From positions 4,076,790 to 4,140,789 of the forward strand of contig NZ_MQWC01000004.1 in NCBI RefSeq assembly GCF_002954405.1: a stretch of DNA of 64,000 nucleotides, in the 5' to 3' direction. The notes below the pieces were generated by a model. That model did no database searches and had not been told where the DNA came from. It saw only the letters and a list, made by a program, of their open reading frames with translations. Shown here in pieces: positions 52,343 through 60,974 of this stretch (position 1 is the first letter of the stretch; the number at the start of each line of letters is the position of its first letter). Both the position numbers and the translations under genes were made by a program. This stretch comes from Salinibacter sp. 10B. GTDB taxonomy: Bacteria; Bacteroidota; Rhodothermia; Rhodothermales; Salinibacteraceae.

Positions 52343-54334
52343 ATGGCCTCACCATCGATCGATGCTCAGGAAAATCTTGATCTCCACGCCCTTGCCCGTG
52401 CGCTTCTTGAGCCGCGCGCGATCGAAGAGAAGATGTTGACGTTGCTCCGTCAGGGCCGCCTGTCGAAGTGGTTCAGCGGCATTGGGCAAGAGGCCATTGC
52501 GGTGGGGGCCACGTGGGCGCTCGAGGACAGCGACTATCTCTTGCCGATGCACCGCAACCTCGGCGTCTGGACGACGCGGGGAGTGGACCGGGAGCGCCTC
52601 TTCTGCCAGCTGATGGGCAGGGAGGGGGGCTTCACGAATGGGCGCGATCGCACATTCCACTTCGGCCTCCCGGAAAAGAACCTCATCGGGATGATTTCGC
52701 ATATGGCCGCCATGCTTCCAGTGGCGTGTGGGATCGGGCAGGCCCTGCGCTACCGGGAGGAGGATCGGGTTGCGTGTGCCTTCTGCGGCGATGGAGGCAC
52801 GCGGGAGGGAGACTTTCACGAGGCGCTCAATCTGGCGTCCGTCTGGAATTTACCCGTCATTTTCCTCGTGGAAAACAACGGGTACGGCCTCTCCACGCCA
52901 ACGGAGGAAGCGGTGGCGCCGGACGATATTGCCGATGCGGCGGCCGGCTACGACATGCCGGGAACGGTGGTGGACGGCAACGACGTCTTTGCCGTGATCG
53001 AGGCGGTCCGAGAAGCGCGGGCCCATGCCCGGGATCAGGGACCGGTGCTCTTGGAGATGAAGACGTTCCGTGTGCGCGGACATGAGGAGGCGTCCGGCAC
53101 TGCCTACGTGCCCGATGAACTGATCGCGGAGTGGAAAGAGAAGGATCCGATCGATCGGTTTGCCGCCGATGTGCAGGAGGAGGGGGCGCTTGGGTCGGAG
53201 GATCTGGACGCCATCCGTACGGAGTTGGAGACGGAGATTGATGATCGGGCGGAGTGGGCGCTCGACCAGCCTGCCGTCACAAGTACGCCCGAGGCAGAGC
53301 GGGACGCCGTCTTTGCCCCATCGCCTGTAGCGGATCCGCCGGCGTCCGACGTCGATACGGCGGAGGCGCGCTTCATTGACGCCATCCATGATGGGCTTTG
53401 GGAGGCGATGAGGGCAGATGAGGACGTGGTCCTGATGGGACAGGACATTGCGGAATATGGGGGGGCATTCAAGGTGACCGATGGATTCGTGGAAGTGTTT
53501 GGAGAAGAGCGTGTCCGCAACACCCCCATTATTGAGGATGGGGCCATCGGGGCGGGAATGGGGCTGGCGATCGAGGGACTCACGCCGGTCGTGGAGATGC
53601 AGTACGCCGACTTTATCTCCTGTGGCTTCAACCAGACCGTCAACAATCTGGCGACCACACACTACCGATGGGGGCAGCCCGTCAATGTGACCATCCGCGC
53701 GCCGTTTGGGGGCGGCATTGGGGCCGGCCCGTTTCACTCGCAGTCCCGAGAAGCATGGTTTGCCCACACGCCAGGATTGAAGGTAGTCATTCCTGCTACA
53801 CCCCATGACGCTAAGGGGCTGCTTCGCACCGCGTTGGCCGATCCGAATCCGGTGCTCTACTTCGAGCACAAAAAGCTCTATCGCTCCATCCGCGGCGAGG
53901 TGCCAATCGGGTCCTATGGTCTGCCGTTCGGCGAGGCCCGGGTGGCACGATCGGGAACCGACGCGACAATTGTCACCTACGGCGTGGGGGTGCACTGGGC
54001 ACTGGCGGAGGCTGACCATCAGGCGGAGGCCCACGGCGTGGAGCTGGAGGTGATCGACCTGCGGACCCTGGTGCCCTGGGACCGGGAGACGGTCCAGGAG
54101 TCCCTGCAGAAAACGAATCGTTTGCTTGTGCTGCACGAAGCGACGCGGACGGCCGGGTTTGGGGCCGAGGTCGCGGCGGAGCTCGGCGAGACGGCCTTCG
54201 AATGGCTGGATGCCCCCATCACGCGGGTGGCCGCGGAAGATCTGCCGGTGCCCAACGCCAAGCCGCTGGAGGACGAGATCTTCTCGGCGAAGGGCCGGCT
54301 GCGGCCAAAGGTGGAAGAGCTGTTGGCGTTTTAA
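52343..54334 (+). CDS. Branched-chain 2-oxoacid dehydrogenase E1, alpha and beta fused
   Basis: The 663-residue product starts MASPSIDAQENLDLH. The alpha part (about 1-335) has the thiamine pyrophosphate motif GDGGTREGDFHEALNLASVWNLPVIFLVENN and HRNLGVWTTRGVDRERLFCQLMG. After a linker rich in Ala/Pro/Asp, the beta part (about 345-663) has DVVLMGQDIAEYGGAFKVTDGF, EMQYADFISCGFNQTVNNLATTHY, APFGGGIGAGPFHSQSREAWF and VYFEHKKLYR-like text. Fused E1 is common in Bacteroidota. The E2 and E3 genes are not adjacent. The substrate is branched-chain 2-oxoacids by family. Confidence 0.92.
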   Translation: MASPSIDAQENLDLHALARALLEPRAIEEKMLTLLRQGRLSKWFSGIGQEAIAVGATWALEDSDYLLPMHRNLGVWTTRGVDRERLFCQLMGREGGFTNGRDRTFHFGLPEKNLIGMISHMAAMLPVACGIGQALRYREEDRVACAFCGDGGTREGDFHEALNLASVWNLPVIFLVENNGYGLSTPTEEAVAPDDIADAAAGYDMPGTVVDGNDVFAVIEAVREARAHARDQGPVLLEMKTFRVRGHEEASGTAYVPDELIAEWKEKDPIDRFAADVQEEGALGSEDLDAIRTELETEIDDRAEWALDQPAVTSTPEAERDAVFAPSPVADPPASDVDTAEARFIDAIHDGLWEAMRADEDVVLMGQDIAEYGGAFKVTDGFVEVFGEERVRNTPIIEDGAIGAGMGLAIEGLTPVVEMQYADFISCGFNQTVNNLATTHYRWGQPVNVTIRAPFGGGIGAGPFHSQSREAWFAHTPGLKVVIPATPHDAKGLLRTALADPNPVLYFEHKKLYRSIRGEVPIGSYGLPFGEARVARSGTDATIVTYGVGVHWALAEADHQAEAHGVELEVIDLRTLVPWDRETVQESLQKTNRLLVLHEATRTAGFGAEVAAELGETAFEWLDAPITRVAAEDLPVPNAKPLEDEIFSAKGRLRPKVEELLAF

Positions 54335-54550
54335 AAAAGATGAGAGGACGGGCGAGCACGTCGGCGACGATAGTGGGACGGGGAGATTCTCCGCTCTTAC
54401 CGAAGAGGAGCATACATTTCCGAGCTCCGGCTCATACAGACACCGCCGTCCTTGCGAAGAGCGTCATGCCACACCCGATGCGGGATTGACACCGGTTGAA
54501 AGGGGCGATTGAGGCCCGGCGATGTGTGTAATGACCGACGGGGGTTGAGG

Positions 54551-55504
54551 TCAGGCCCGGAACGCATCCGAGATGCGGGACAGGCTCTTCCGGACGGCAG
54601 GCCCCGGATCAGCCGTCCCTTCAAATTCCAGCGTCACGTATCCCTCAAACCCCGCGTCCCGGAAAATCTGGGCAATGCGCTCGTAGTCAAGATCGAGCGT
54701 GTACCACTCCCCGCCGCCGTAATAGGTCTTTGCGGACACCAGAATGCTGTGGGAGGCGAGCGCTTCGAGCTGAGAGTAGGTCTGGTCCGGAAAGTTGCCG
54801 GTGTCTGCGAGGACCTGGAGCCACGGCGAGTCGACGGCTTCTACGATCCGGAGGACGCCGTCGGCGGAGCTCGTAAGGCCCCAGTGGTTTTCGAGTGCCA
54901 TCACCACCCCTTTGTCCCGAGCAACCGGCACGCACTTCTTAAAGGCGTCGATGCACCATTGGAATGCGTCCTCTCTCGTGTAGCCGTCGAGCGGCGGCTC
55001 GTTGCCCCCCTCGGCCATGAGTTTGTCGAAGGAGTCGATCGTACCCCAGCGCCCGGAGTTGACGCGAATGCAGGGAATGCCCATCTGAGCAGCGAGATCG
55101 AGCGCGTACTTCGTGTGGTTGATGTTATGCTCGCGCTGCCGTTCGTCCGGCGTCACGAAGTCCTGATGGATGGACAGACAAATCAGATCGACGCCCTGTG
55201 AAAAGGCGTAGCGACGAAGCTCCCGGGCGTACTCGGGAGTCTCGCGCGGCATTTGCCGGTGCAACACGTCGACGCCGCCCACCCCGATGGCCGAGGCTTC
55301 GTCAATCACATCTTTGATGGGAACCGGGGGACCGTCGAAGTGCCAGTACGAATAGGTCGAGATGCCAAGCTTTGAGCCTCGTGCCCATCCGTTGTCTGCG
55401 GCCGGACGGGTCAGGGAGACCGCTGAGGAGGACGCTCTGGCCCCGAGGAGGCCGCCGGCAGACCAGGCGCCTGCAGTTTTGAGGAAACCACGTCGAGAAG
55501 GCAT
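54551..55504 (-). CDS. Tat-exported sugar-phosphate-isomerase/epimerase-like TIM barrel
   Basis: The 317-residue product starts MPSRRGFLKTAGAWSAGGLLG at 55504, a twin-arginine signal (SRRGFLK). The rest is an AP-endonuclease-2/xylose-isomerase-like TIM barrel: LGISTYSYWHF, VDLICLSIHQDF, GIPCIRVNSGRW, GVVMALENHWG (metal-binding Glu), LADTGNFPD (metal-binding Asp), VSAKTY and GYVTLEFEG. Homologues act on sugars or inositols, often in secreted catabolism. The substrate is unknown. The frame is open far upstream (to 55849) without conserved content. Confidence 0.85.
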   Translation of the reverse strand: MPSRRGFLKTAGAWSAGGLLGARASSSAVSLTRPAADNGWARGSKLGISTYSYWHFDGPPVPIKDVIDEASAIGVGGVDVLHRQMPRETPEYARELRRYAFSQGVDLICLSIHQDFVTPDERQREHNINHTKYALDLAAQMGIPCIRVNSGRWGTIDSFDKLMAEGGNEPPLDGYTREDAFQWCIDAFKKCVPVARDKGVVMALENHWGLTSSADGVLRIVEAVDSPWLQVLADTGNFPDQTYSQLEALASHSILVSAKTYYGGGEWYTLDLDYERIAQIFRDAGFEGYVTLEFEGTADPGPAVRKSLSRISDAFRA

Positions 55505-55699
55505 GTCAGAAGAAGGGGGAATAGCAGCATCGGAGTGAAAAAATCGAACCGGGGGAGGATTGGGCTGTTTCTCCGGCTGAGGAGGAAGCCGAGGCCGAAC
55601 CAATGTCACGAGTACGTGATTTGGATGACAGAAATTGAAATTTGTTATCTGTAAGGATAGAGTGTATTGCGCGCTTCTCATCCAAACACCTGCATTCCG

Positions 55700-55897
55700 A
55701 TGCCGACTGTTCGCGTTACCATTCCGCAAGGCGACCTCAGCGATGAACAGACTGCCCGGTTTGTGGAGCGTCTCACCGATGCCGTGCAGCAGTTTTATCT
55801 TGACGAGACGGGAGAGGACCTTCGAGATGTCGTCAACGTGCAGATTCAAGAGACCGCTGAGAATGGGTATGCCGTGGGGGGAGAAATCATTGGTTGA
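55700..55897 (+). CDS. 4-oxalocrotonate-tautomerase-family protein
   Basis: The 65-residue protein reads MPTVRVTIPQGDLSDEQTARFVERLTDAVQQFY and ends NVQIQETAENGYAVGGEIIG. Pro2 would be the catalytic N-terminal base after Met removal, as in the family. Length matches the short 4-OT type. It lies 88 bases before the TetR gene on the same strand, possibly in one transcript. The natural substrate is unknown. Confidence 0.85.
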   Translation: MPTVRVTIPQGDLSDEQTARFVERLTDAVQQFYLDETGEDLRDVVNVQIQETAENGYAVGGEIIG

Positions 55898-55984
55898 CGG
55901 TCTCGACTTGAGATGCGGCGGGTTGGGTCAATACATTGGGGGGCGAGTCGGGGGCTCTTGTTTGATGTGAATTGGAGGAACCGC

Positions 55985-56560
55985 ATGCCCACGCCGGACG
56001 ACATTCTGAATGCGACCGAACGCGTGCTCCGGCGCTTTGGGCCGGAAAAGACGAATGTGGTGGACGTGGCCCGTGCGTTGGACGTGAGTCACGGTGCCCT
56101 TTACCGCCATTTTTCGAGCAAGGAGGCCCTCTTTGATGCTGTGACCCGCCGGTGGCTGCGAGAGGTTGAGCGGCCGCTTGCGGCAATCAGGAGCAAGGAG
56201 GGCGCTGCCGACGAGCGTCTCTACCGGTGGCTCGACACCCTCATCCGTACCAAGCGTGAAGCTCGACACGACGATCCGGAGATGTTTGCGACGTACTACC
56301 AGCTCGCGCAGGAGGCTGAGGGAATCGTCGATCAACACGTGGAGGTACTGGTGGGGCAGTTGACCGATATTCTGGAAGACGGTCGGGCACAGGGGGTTTT
56401 CTATGTGAGCGACGCAGAGGCTGCGGCCCGAGCGGTTTTTCAGGCGACCTCTCGGTTTCATCATCCAGCGCGATCCGACACCTGGGACGAGCCGGCCATC
56501 GACGATCAGTTTGAGGCGATCTGGCAGATCGTGCGCACCGGCCTGACGACCGAAGGGTAG
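55985..56560 (+). CDS. TetR family transcriptional regulator
   Basis: The 191-residue protein starts MPTPDDILNATERVLRRFGPEKTNVVDVARALDVSHGALYRHFSSKEALFDAVTRRW, the canonical TetR helix-turn-helix (about 5-55). The C-terminal domain is helical and ligand-binding. A longer frame from 55913 is not conserved. The operator and effector are unknown; the tautomerase gene upstream and the DUF3095 gene downstream are the nearest targets. Confidence 0.9.
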   Translation: MPTPDDILNATERVLRRFGPEKTNVVDVARALDVSHGALYRHFSSKEALFDAVTRRWLREVERPLAAIRSKEGAADERLYRWLDTLIRTKREARHDDPEMFATYYQLAQEAEGIVDQHVEVLVGQLTDILEDGRAQGVFYVSDAEAAARAVFQATSRFHHPARSDTWDEPAIDDQFEAIWQIVRTGLTTEG

Positions 56561-56632
56561 GCAATACCCAGGACGGGCACAGGCGCCAGAGTCCAGCAGG
56601 AGACAGTCCATGCTCCCATTAGCCGGCGACCC

Positions 56633-57808
56633 ATGACCACAGAGACCTTTTACGACCAGTTGCCGCTCCTGAACGACTTCACGGAGGTCGCGAATCCGGA
56701 GCACTATCGGCCCGTCCCGGACGACTGGGTGGTTGCGGTGGGAGACGTGCGGGATTCGACCGGGGCAATCGATCAGGGGCTCTACAAAGACGTGAACGTG
56801 GTGGGGGCATCTGTGATTGCGGCCGTGCTCAATGCCCTCGGACACCGGTCGGTCCCCTATGTCTTTGGGGGCGACGGGGCCGCCCTGTGCGTCCCGGGAG
56901 AGCAAGCCGAGGCCGTGACGCAGGCGCTGGGCGGGGTGCGACGGATGGCCCGAGAAGAGTTTGGGCTCCGGCTGGACGTGGGAGTGGTCCCGGTGGAGGA
57001 CCTCATCCACGAGGGACACACCGTCATGGTGGCCCGGTATCGGCTCTCAGAGGTGATTGAGCAGGCGGTCTTCATCGGGAGCGGGCTCTACGTGGCGGAG
57101 GAGCGGGTAAAGGCCGATCCGGACGGACCGTTTGGCGTGCCGTCCACAGTGACGGGCCCGGCAGATTTTTCTGGTCTCGAATGTCGCTGGGATCAGGTGC
57201 CCAGCCATCGAGACGAAATTGTGGCACTGCTGGTCCACGCCACAGGGGCATCCCTGCAGGATAATGCAAACATCTACGATGAGGTCATCACTCGTCTGCG
57301 CCAGATTTATGGAGGCGATGACACTCGACGACCGGTTCTGCATGGGCAGCTCCGCATGAGTTTCTCGCCCCGGAAGCTTTCCACGGAGCAGCGGGTCCGA
57401 ACGCATAGACGAGGACGGCTTGATCGCCTGCTCTACTGGCCCAGGGTCATGGTGAAAAACCTGATAGGGTCGGCTCTCATGGCCCTGGACTGGTCCACAA
57501 GTGCGACCCAGTGGGGCAACTATAAACAGGACCTGGAGCGACACACCGATTTCCGCAAGATGGACGGGACCCTGCGGCAGGTAATCGCCGGCACGGTAGA
57601 ACAGCGAAACAAACTCGAGGCCTATCTTCAGGAGCAGTACGAACGAGGGAATCTAATCTACGGCCTCGACGCTTCGGAGGCAGCCATGATTACGTGCCTC
57701 GTCTTCCAGTACGAGAAGGAACACGTGCACTTTGTGGACGGGGCGGACGGTGGCTACGCTCATGCGGCACGGGCCTTGAAAGCGCGGGAACGAGCCCGTG
57801 GGGCGTGA
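56633..57808 (+). CDS. DUF3095 protein
   Basis: The 391-residue protein matches DUF3095: FYDQLPLLNDFTEVANPEHYRPVPDDWVVAVGDVRDSTGAI, then VNVVGASVIAAVLNALGHRSVPYVFGGDGAALCVPGEQ. The GGDGA segment after VPYVF resembles the metal/nucleotide loop of class III nucleotidyl cyclases, so DUF3095 may be a cyclase-like domain. The DVRDSTGAI segment resembles the first metal-binding motif. The C-terminal half (ERHTDFRKMDGTLRQVIAGT) is helical. It has no signal peptide. Catalytic activity is not established. Confidence 0.8.
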   Translation: MTTETFYDQLPLLNDFTEVANPEHYRPVPDDWVVAVGDVRDSTGAIDQGLYKDVNVVGASVIAAVLNALGHRSVPYVFGGDGAALCVPGEQAEAVTQALGGVRRMAREEFGLRLDVGVVPVEDLIHEGHTVMVARYRLSEVIEQAVFIGSGLYVAEERVKADPDGPFGVPSTVTGPADFSGLECRWDQVPSHRDEIVALLVHATGASLQDNANIYDEVITRLRQIYGGDDTRRPVLHGQLRMSFSPRKLSTEQRVRTHRRGRLDRLLYWPRVMVKNLIGSALMALDWSTSATQWGNYKQDLERHTDFRKMDGTLRQVIAGTVEQRNKLEAYLQEQYERGNLIYGLDASEAAMITCLVFQYEKEHVHFVDGADGGYAHAARALKARERARGA

Positions 57809-57837
57809 TCGGAAAACGCAGTAGACGGCTCAAAATG

Positions 57838-59187
57838 TCAGCGGTTGGTTTGTCCCTGGTAGAGCCAGATGTGACTCTCGGTGCCCTGATCAAACCTGCT
57901 GTTGACCACCGCGAGATCTCCACCGGCGTTTGCCGCGAGCTTTTCCATCAGCAGGCCCTGTTGACTGCCGTTGAAGCCGTGTTCGGGGTCGGCACTTCCC
58001 GGTACGGCCGACGGAGAATCGAACGTGCCCCCACCGTCGGTTGACGTCGTGTAGGCAAGGCCGCGCGGGCGCTCGCTCCGATTTGGGTAGCGTTCCCAAA
58101 GAACGTGCACCGTGTCCTGAATCGGTGCACGGAGGGTTGGAAAATGTGCTTGCGCGTCGGCTTCGGCCCGATCAGAAAGGGCAGTGGATTCGCGGAACGA
58201 ATCCACTCTGGGGGAGGAGCGAGTGTAGCGCACGTGGTACCGCTGAAACGGACCGGTCGGGCTTTCGCCGTAGGCGAGGTGGACGGTGCCGGACGGGGCC
58301 ACCGCGAGCGATGGGGCGTCAGAATGGCCCTTGCTTTCGGCGACGACCTGAGGTGGAGAAAAGGCGTTCCACGCGTCAGTTGTGTGCGTGTACTGGATGT
58401 CGGCACTCGGATCTTCGCCCACGGCCCACGCAAGATGCAGCGTCCCGGTGGAGTCGACGTCGAGGGAGGGGCCACGAGCCGGTCGTTTCGTGCTGCCGGC
58501 CACGTGCAGAGGAGAGGAAAAATGAGCACCCGCGTCTGTGGAGTGGCTAAGTAAGAGGCGCCCTTCGTATTCGGTCCAGGCGGCGTAGACCGTGTCCTCC
58601 GGTCCCACTGCGAGGTCGAGGCTTCCGTTGTGCCAGAGTTGCTTCGTCAATCGTCCCTTTCCGTCACCCGCCTTGGACTGCGAAAGATTGGTCGGTTCAT
58701 TGAAGGAGCGCCCGCCGTCCAGCGACCGGGCAAAGAGTGTCTCCCCGCCGTGCGTGCCCCCGGAGAAGATGATTTCCTGCCAGAGGACGTACACCGTATC
58801 CGGCGAGCCGGTTGGGAAGGCGACGCGGGGGAGCCAGGAGAAGGTTTCCGGATTGCGGGAGACGTTCACCGGGGAGGAGTGTCTCGGCGTCCCGTCCGGC
58901 CCGTAGATCTGAAAGAAGAGATCCTGTGCTACGTGATCGGTCCAGACGACCCCGGCGGTGCCCTCTCGGCCGAGGGCCGCGGTTGGATCATCGACGAACC
59001 GCCAGTCCGACTGATTCATGCGCCAGGGACCGCGGTATGCCTCACCACTTGCTATTTGTACAGGGGGACTCCACGACACCCCAGTCGGGACTGACGAATT
59101 TGTGAAAGGAGAGGGAGAAGAAGACCACACGAGAATCCCGAGTCCCCCCAGCAGAAGCAGGCCGATCCAGAGGCGAAGTCGAGGCAT
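57838..59187 (-). CDS. Exported sialidase-type beta-propeller protein
   Basis: The 449-residue protein starts MPRLRLWIGLLLLGGLGILVW at 59187, an N-terminal hydrophobic anchor or signal. The body is made of repeated propeller blades with S-x-D-x-G-x-x-F (Asp-box) elements: RSLDGGRSFNEP, HSTDAGAHFSSP and TTSTDGGGTFDSP. Trp- and His-containing strands lie between them (YVLWQEI, YAAWTEY, HLAWAVG, HVLWERY). That is the exo-sialidase/neuraminidase fold, but the catalytic Arg triad cannot be confirmed. It may bind or hydrolyse glycans or be structural. The first 60 codons upstream are not included. Confidence 0.75.
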   Translation of the reverse strand: MPRLRLWIGLLLLGGLGILVWSSSPSPFTNSSVPTGVSWSPPVQIASGEAYRGPWRMNQSDWRFVDDPTAALGREGTAGVVWTDHVAQDLFFQIYGPDGTPRHSSPVNVSRNPETFSWLPRVAFPTGSPDTVYVLWQEIIFSGGTHGGETLFARSLDGGRSFNEPTNLSQSKAGDGKGRLTKQLWHNGSLDLAVGPEDTVYAAWTEYEGRLLLSHSTDAGAHFSSPLHVAGSTKRPARGPSLDVDSTGTLHLAWAVGEDPSADIQYTHTTDAWNAFSPPQVVAESKGHSDAPSLAVAPSGTVHLAYGESPTGPFQRYHVRYTRSSPRVDSFRESTALSDRAEADAQAHFPTLRAPIQDTVHVLWERYPNRSERPRGLAYTTSTDGGGTFDSPSAVPGSADPEHGFNGSQQGLLMEKLAANAGGDLAVVNSRFDQGTESHIWLYQGQTNR

Positions 59188-59305
59188 GGAGCGAAACCGT
59201 TCAGCGCGTGAGTGCCTGCCCTCTTTAAGGAAGGTTTCGCCGCCGGAAAATGAAAGGGTCCGGGCACACTGGATCGTGAAAAGGCGCTCGCACAGGGGAC
59301 GGGAC

Positions 59306-60118
59306 CTATGAGGAGGCCGCCGTCGATTCTTCAGACGACTGCACCGCGCGCCACACCAGCCAGAGGCCAATGGCCACGGCGGGGATACTGAGGAGCTGTC
59401 CCATGCTCATGCCAAGGGGGAGCGCCATCTCGAAGTGGGCCTGTTCCACCTTGAACTGCTCTAGCACGATGCGCACGCCAAACACGAGCGTGAAGAACAG
59501 ACCGATGAGCATGCCGCGCGGCGTCTTTTCGCCCCATTTGCGGTACAGGCCCCACAGCAGAACAAAAATCAGGAAGTAGGAAATCGACTCGTACACCTGC
59601 ACGGGGTGGCGGGCCGTCTGGTCGATGCGCTCGAAGACGACGGCCCAAGGGAGGTCGGACGGTACGCCCAGGATTTCGGAGTTGAAGAGGTTGCCCAGCC
59701 GGATGAAGCTACCGGTGAGGGCGACGGGCGCGGCCAGGCGGTCGAGTAGCCACACGAAAGGCTGATCGTCGCGCCGGCGGCAGTAGAGCCAGATGGCAAA
59801 GGGAACGCCGATGAGACCTCCGTGGCTGGCAAGTCCCCCCTCCCAGATGGCAATGATTTCGACTGGATTCATCAGATAGTAGCCGGGCGCGTAGAACAGG
59901 ATGTGTCCGAGTCGGGCGCCGATGACCGTGCCGCCGAGAAGGTAGAGGAGCAAAAAGTCCAGGTCCGTTTCCGGCCGATCCTCGCGCTGGAAGACGGATC
60001 GCATGAGATAGAAGCCGATGAGGAAGCCTGACGCAAACAGCAGGCCGTACCAGCGGGGGGCAAGAGGCCCGAGGCGAAAGATCGTCGGGTCGACGTTCCA
60101 GTGGAGTTGGGCGAGCAT
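59306..60118 (-). CDS. lgt: Prolipoprotein diacylglyceryl transferase
   Basis: Lgt adds diacylglycerol to the lipobox Cys of prelipoproteins, which fits the many lipoproteins in this window. The 270-residue membrane protein starts MLAQLHWNVDPTIFRLGPLAPRWYGLLFASGFLIGF at 60118. The signature is EGGLASHGGLIGVPFAIWLYCRR, and the LVFGVRIVLEQFK end is also typical. About seven hydrophobic segments are present. Confidence 0.95.
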   Translation of the reverse strand: MLAQLHWNVDPTIFRLGPLAPRWYGLLFASGFLIGFYLMRSVFQREDRPETDLDFLLLYLLGGTVIGARLGHILFYAPGYYLMNPVEIIAIWEGGLASHGGLIGVPFAIWLYCRRRDDQPFVWLLDRLAAPVALTGSFIRLGNLFNSEILGVPSDLPWAVVFERIDQTARHPVQVYESISYFLIFVLLWGLYRKWGEKTPRGMLIGLFFTLVFGVRIVLEQFKVEQAHFEMALPLGMSMGQLLSIPAVAIGLWLVWRAVQSSEESTAASS

Positions 60119-60465
60119 ACTGATACGTGAATGGGTTTCTAAAGAGGTTTCCGACCGGTAGCATACCACGGTCCTCCCCAGACGGAGAATATTGTTTACC
60201 TACCCGTGAACGGATCAGTAAACCGGTCGCTGATTGCCGAGTGTAGCGAAGTACGGATCGAGAGCCTGTCAGCCCCGGGCCGCAGGGAATTCCGTCATGA
60301 GTCCCGAGTAGGGAATGACTGCCGATGCTACTAGCGATTGCACACAGGTACGTTCGGGCTTCGTTCAACCTTTACATCTCCGTCAACGGCCACAGAAACT
60401 TTGGTTGTTTATATTCGATCTAAATAGATAGCATTGCTTACTCACCGCTCGACTCGTCCCCCAAC
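60119..60465. other. Divergent promoter region between lgt and the CxC protein
   Basis: These 347 bases hold the two promoters and the TTTATAT-TCG-ATCTAAA palindrome described separately. A GTTTAC/GTAAAC inverted pair lies near 60195-60224. No gene is seen. Confidence 0.45.
60408..60424. promoter_or_regulatory. Palindrome of the same form as the iron-importer operator
   Basis: TTTATAT-TCG-ATCTAAA is a 7-3-7 inverted repeat with one mismatched pair. It lies 41 bases upstream of the ATG at 60466 and resembles the site at 34092-34108. Shared by two unlinked genes, one an iron importer, it may mark a common regulon. Confidence 0.45.
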
Positions 60466-60816
60466 ATGAGCTCCACTACGCTTGACACCTCTACGCTGTT
60501 TGCCACCGAGCACGGGGCCGTGGACTGGACGGCGGACGAGCGTCTTGCTTTTACTCTTGGAGATCGGGATTGGGTTTTTGAGAGGAAGGAGGTCCGGGCC
60601 CTTCACGAGGCGCTTCAGTCCCTGGCCGCGCAGGTGTATCGATGCAACTGCGATTGTCGATGGCAGGTGCGCCTGGAGGGACGAGAGACCATTGTTCTGA
60701 GTACCGATGAAGTTCTTCGCCTTCACTCCTTACTGGATGGGGTGGGGGCAATGATAGAACTCTACTCGCTCCTCGACGACGTGTCGGTCGGGCGTCCGAC
60801 CACGTCGGATCGGTAA
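60466..60816 (+). CDS. Small CxCxC protein of unknown function
   Basis: I do not recognise a named family with confidence. The 116-residue protein reads VDWTADERLAFTLGDRDWVFERKEVRALHEALQSLAAQVYRCNCDCRWQVRLEGRETIVLSTDEVLRLHSLLDG. The CNCDC cluster near residue 63 could bind a metal. The strand-helix-strand layout with a L-x-F-x-L-G element is seen in small Bacteroidota proteins annotated as DUF6686, but that is a weak match. No signal peptide is present. The upstream palindrome hints at iron-linked regulation. Confidence 0.65.
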   Translation: MSSTTLDTSTLFATEHGAVDWTADERLAFTLGDRDWVFERKEVRALHEALQSLAAQVYRCNCDCRWQVRLEGRETIVLSTDEVLRLHSLLDGVGAMIELYSLLDDVSVGRPTTSDR

Positions 60817-60974
60817 TCACACGTTGGGGCGCCCACGTCGAGTTGGGACTGCTCGTGTCGCTGGTCCCGGGCGCTTTTGCACCTTCCACTGCAGGTCTCT
60901 ACGTTTACCTTCGAGTTTCTGGTCCGGCGGTGCGTGGACCAGCATCGCATTCTTTGGTCCTGTGCTCGAAGGTC

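Noticed and set aside
52850-54136. Minus-strand open frame of 428 codons opposite the E1 fusion
   Set aside because: It is antisense to a gene with thiamine-binding and E1 beta motifs.
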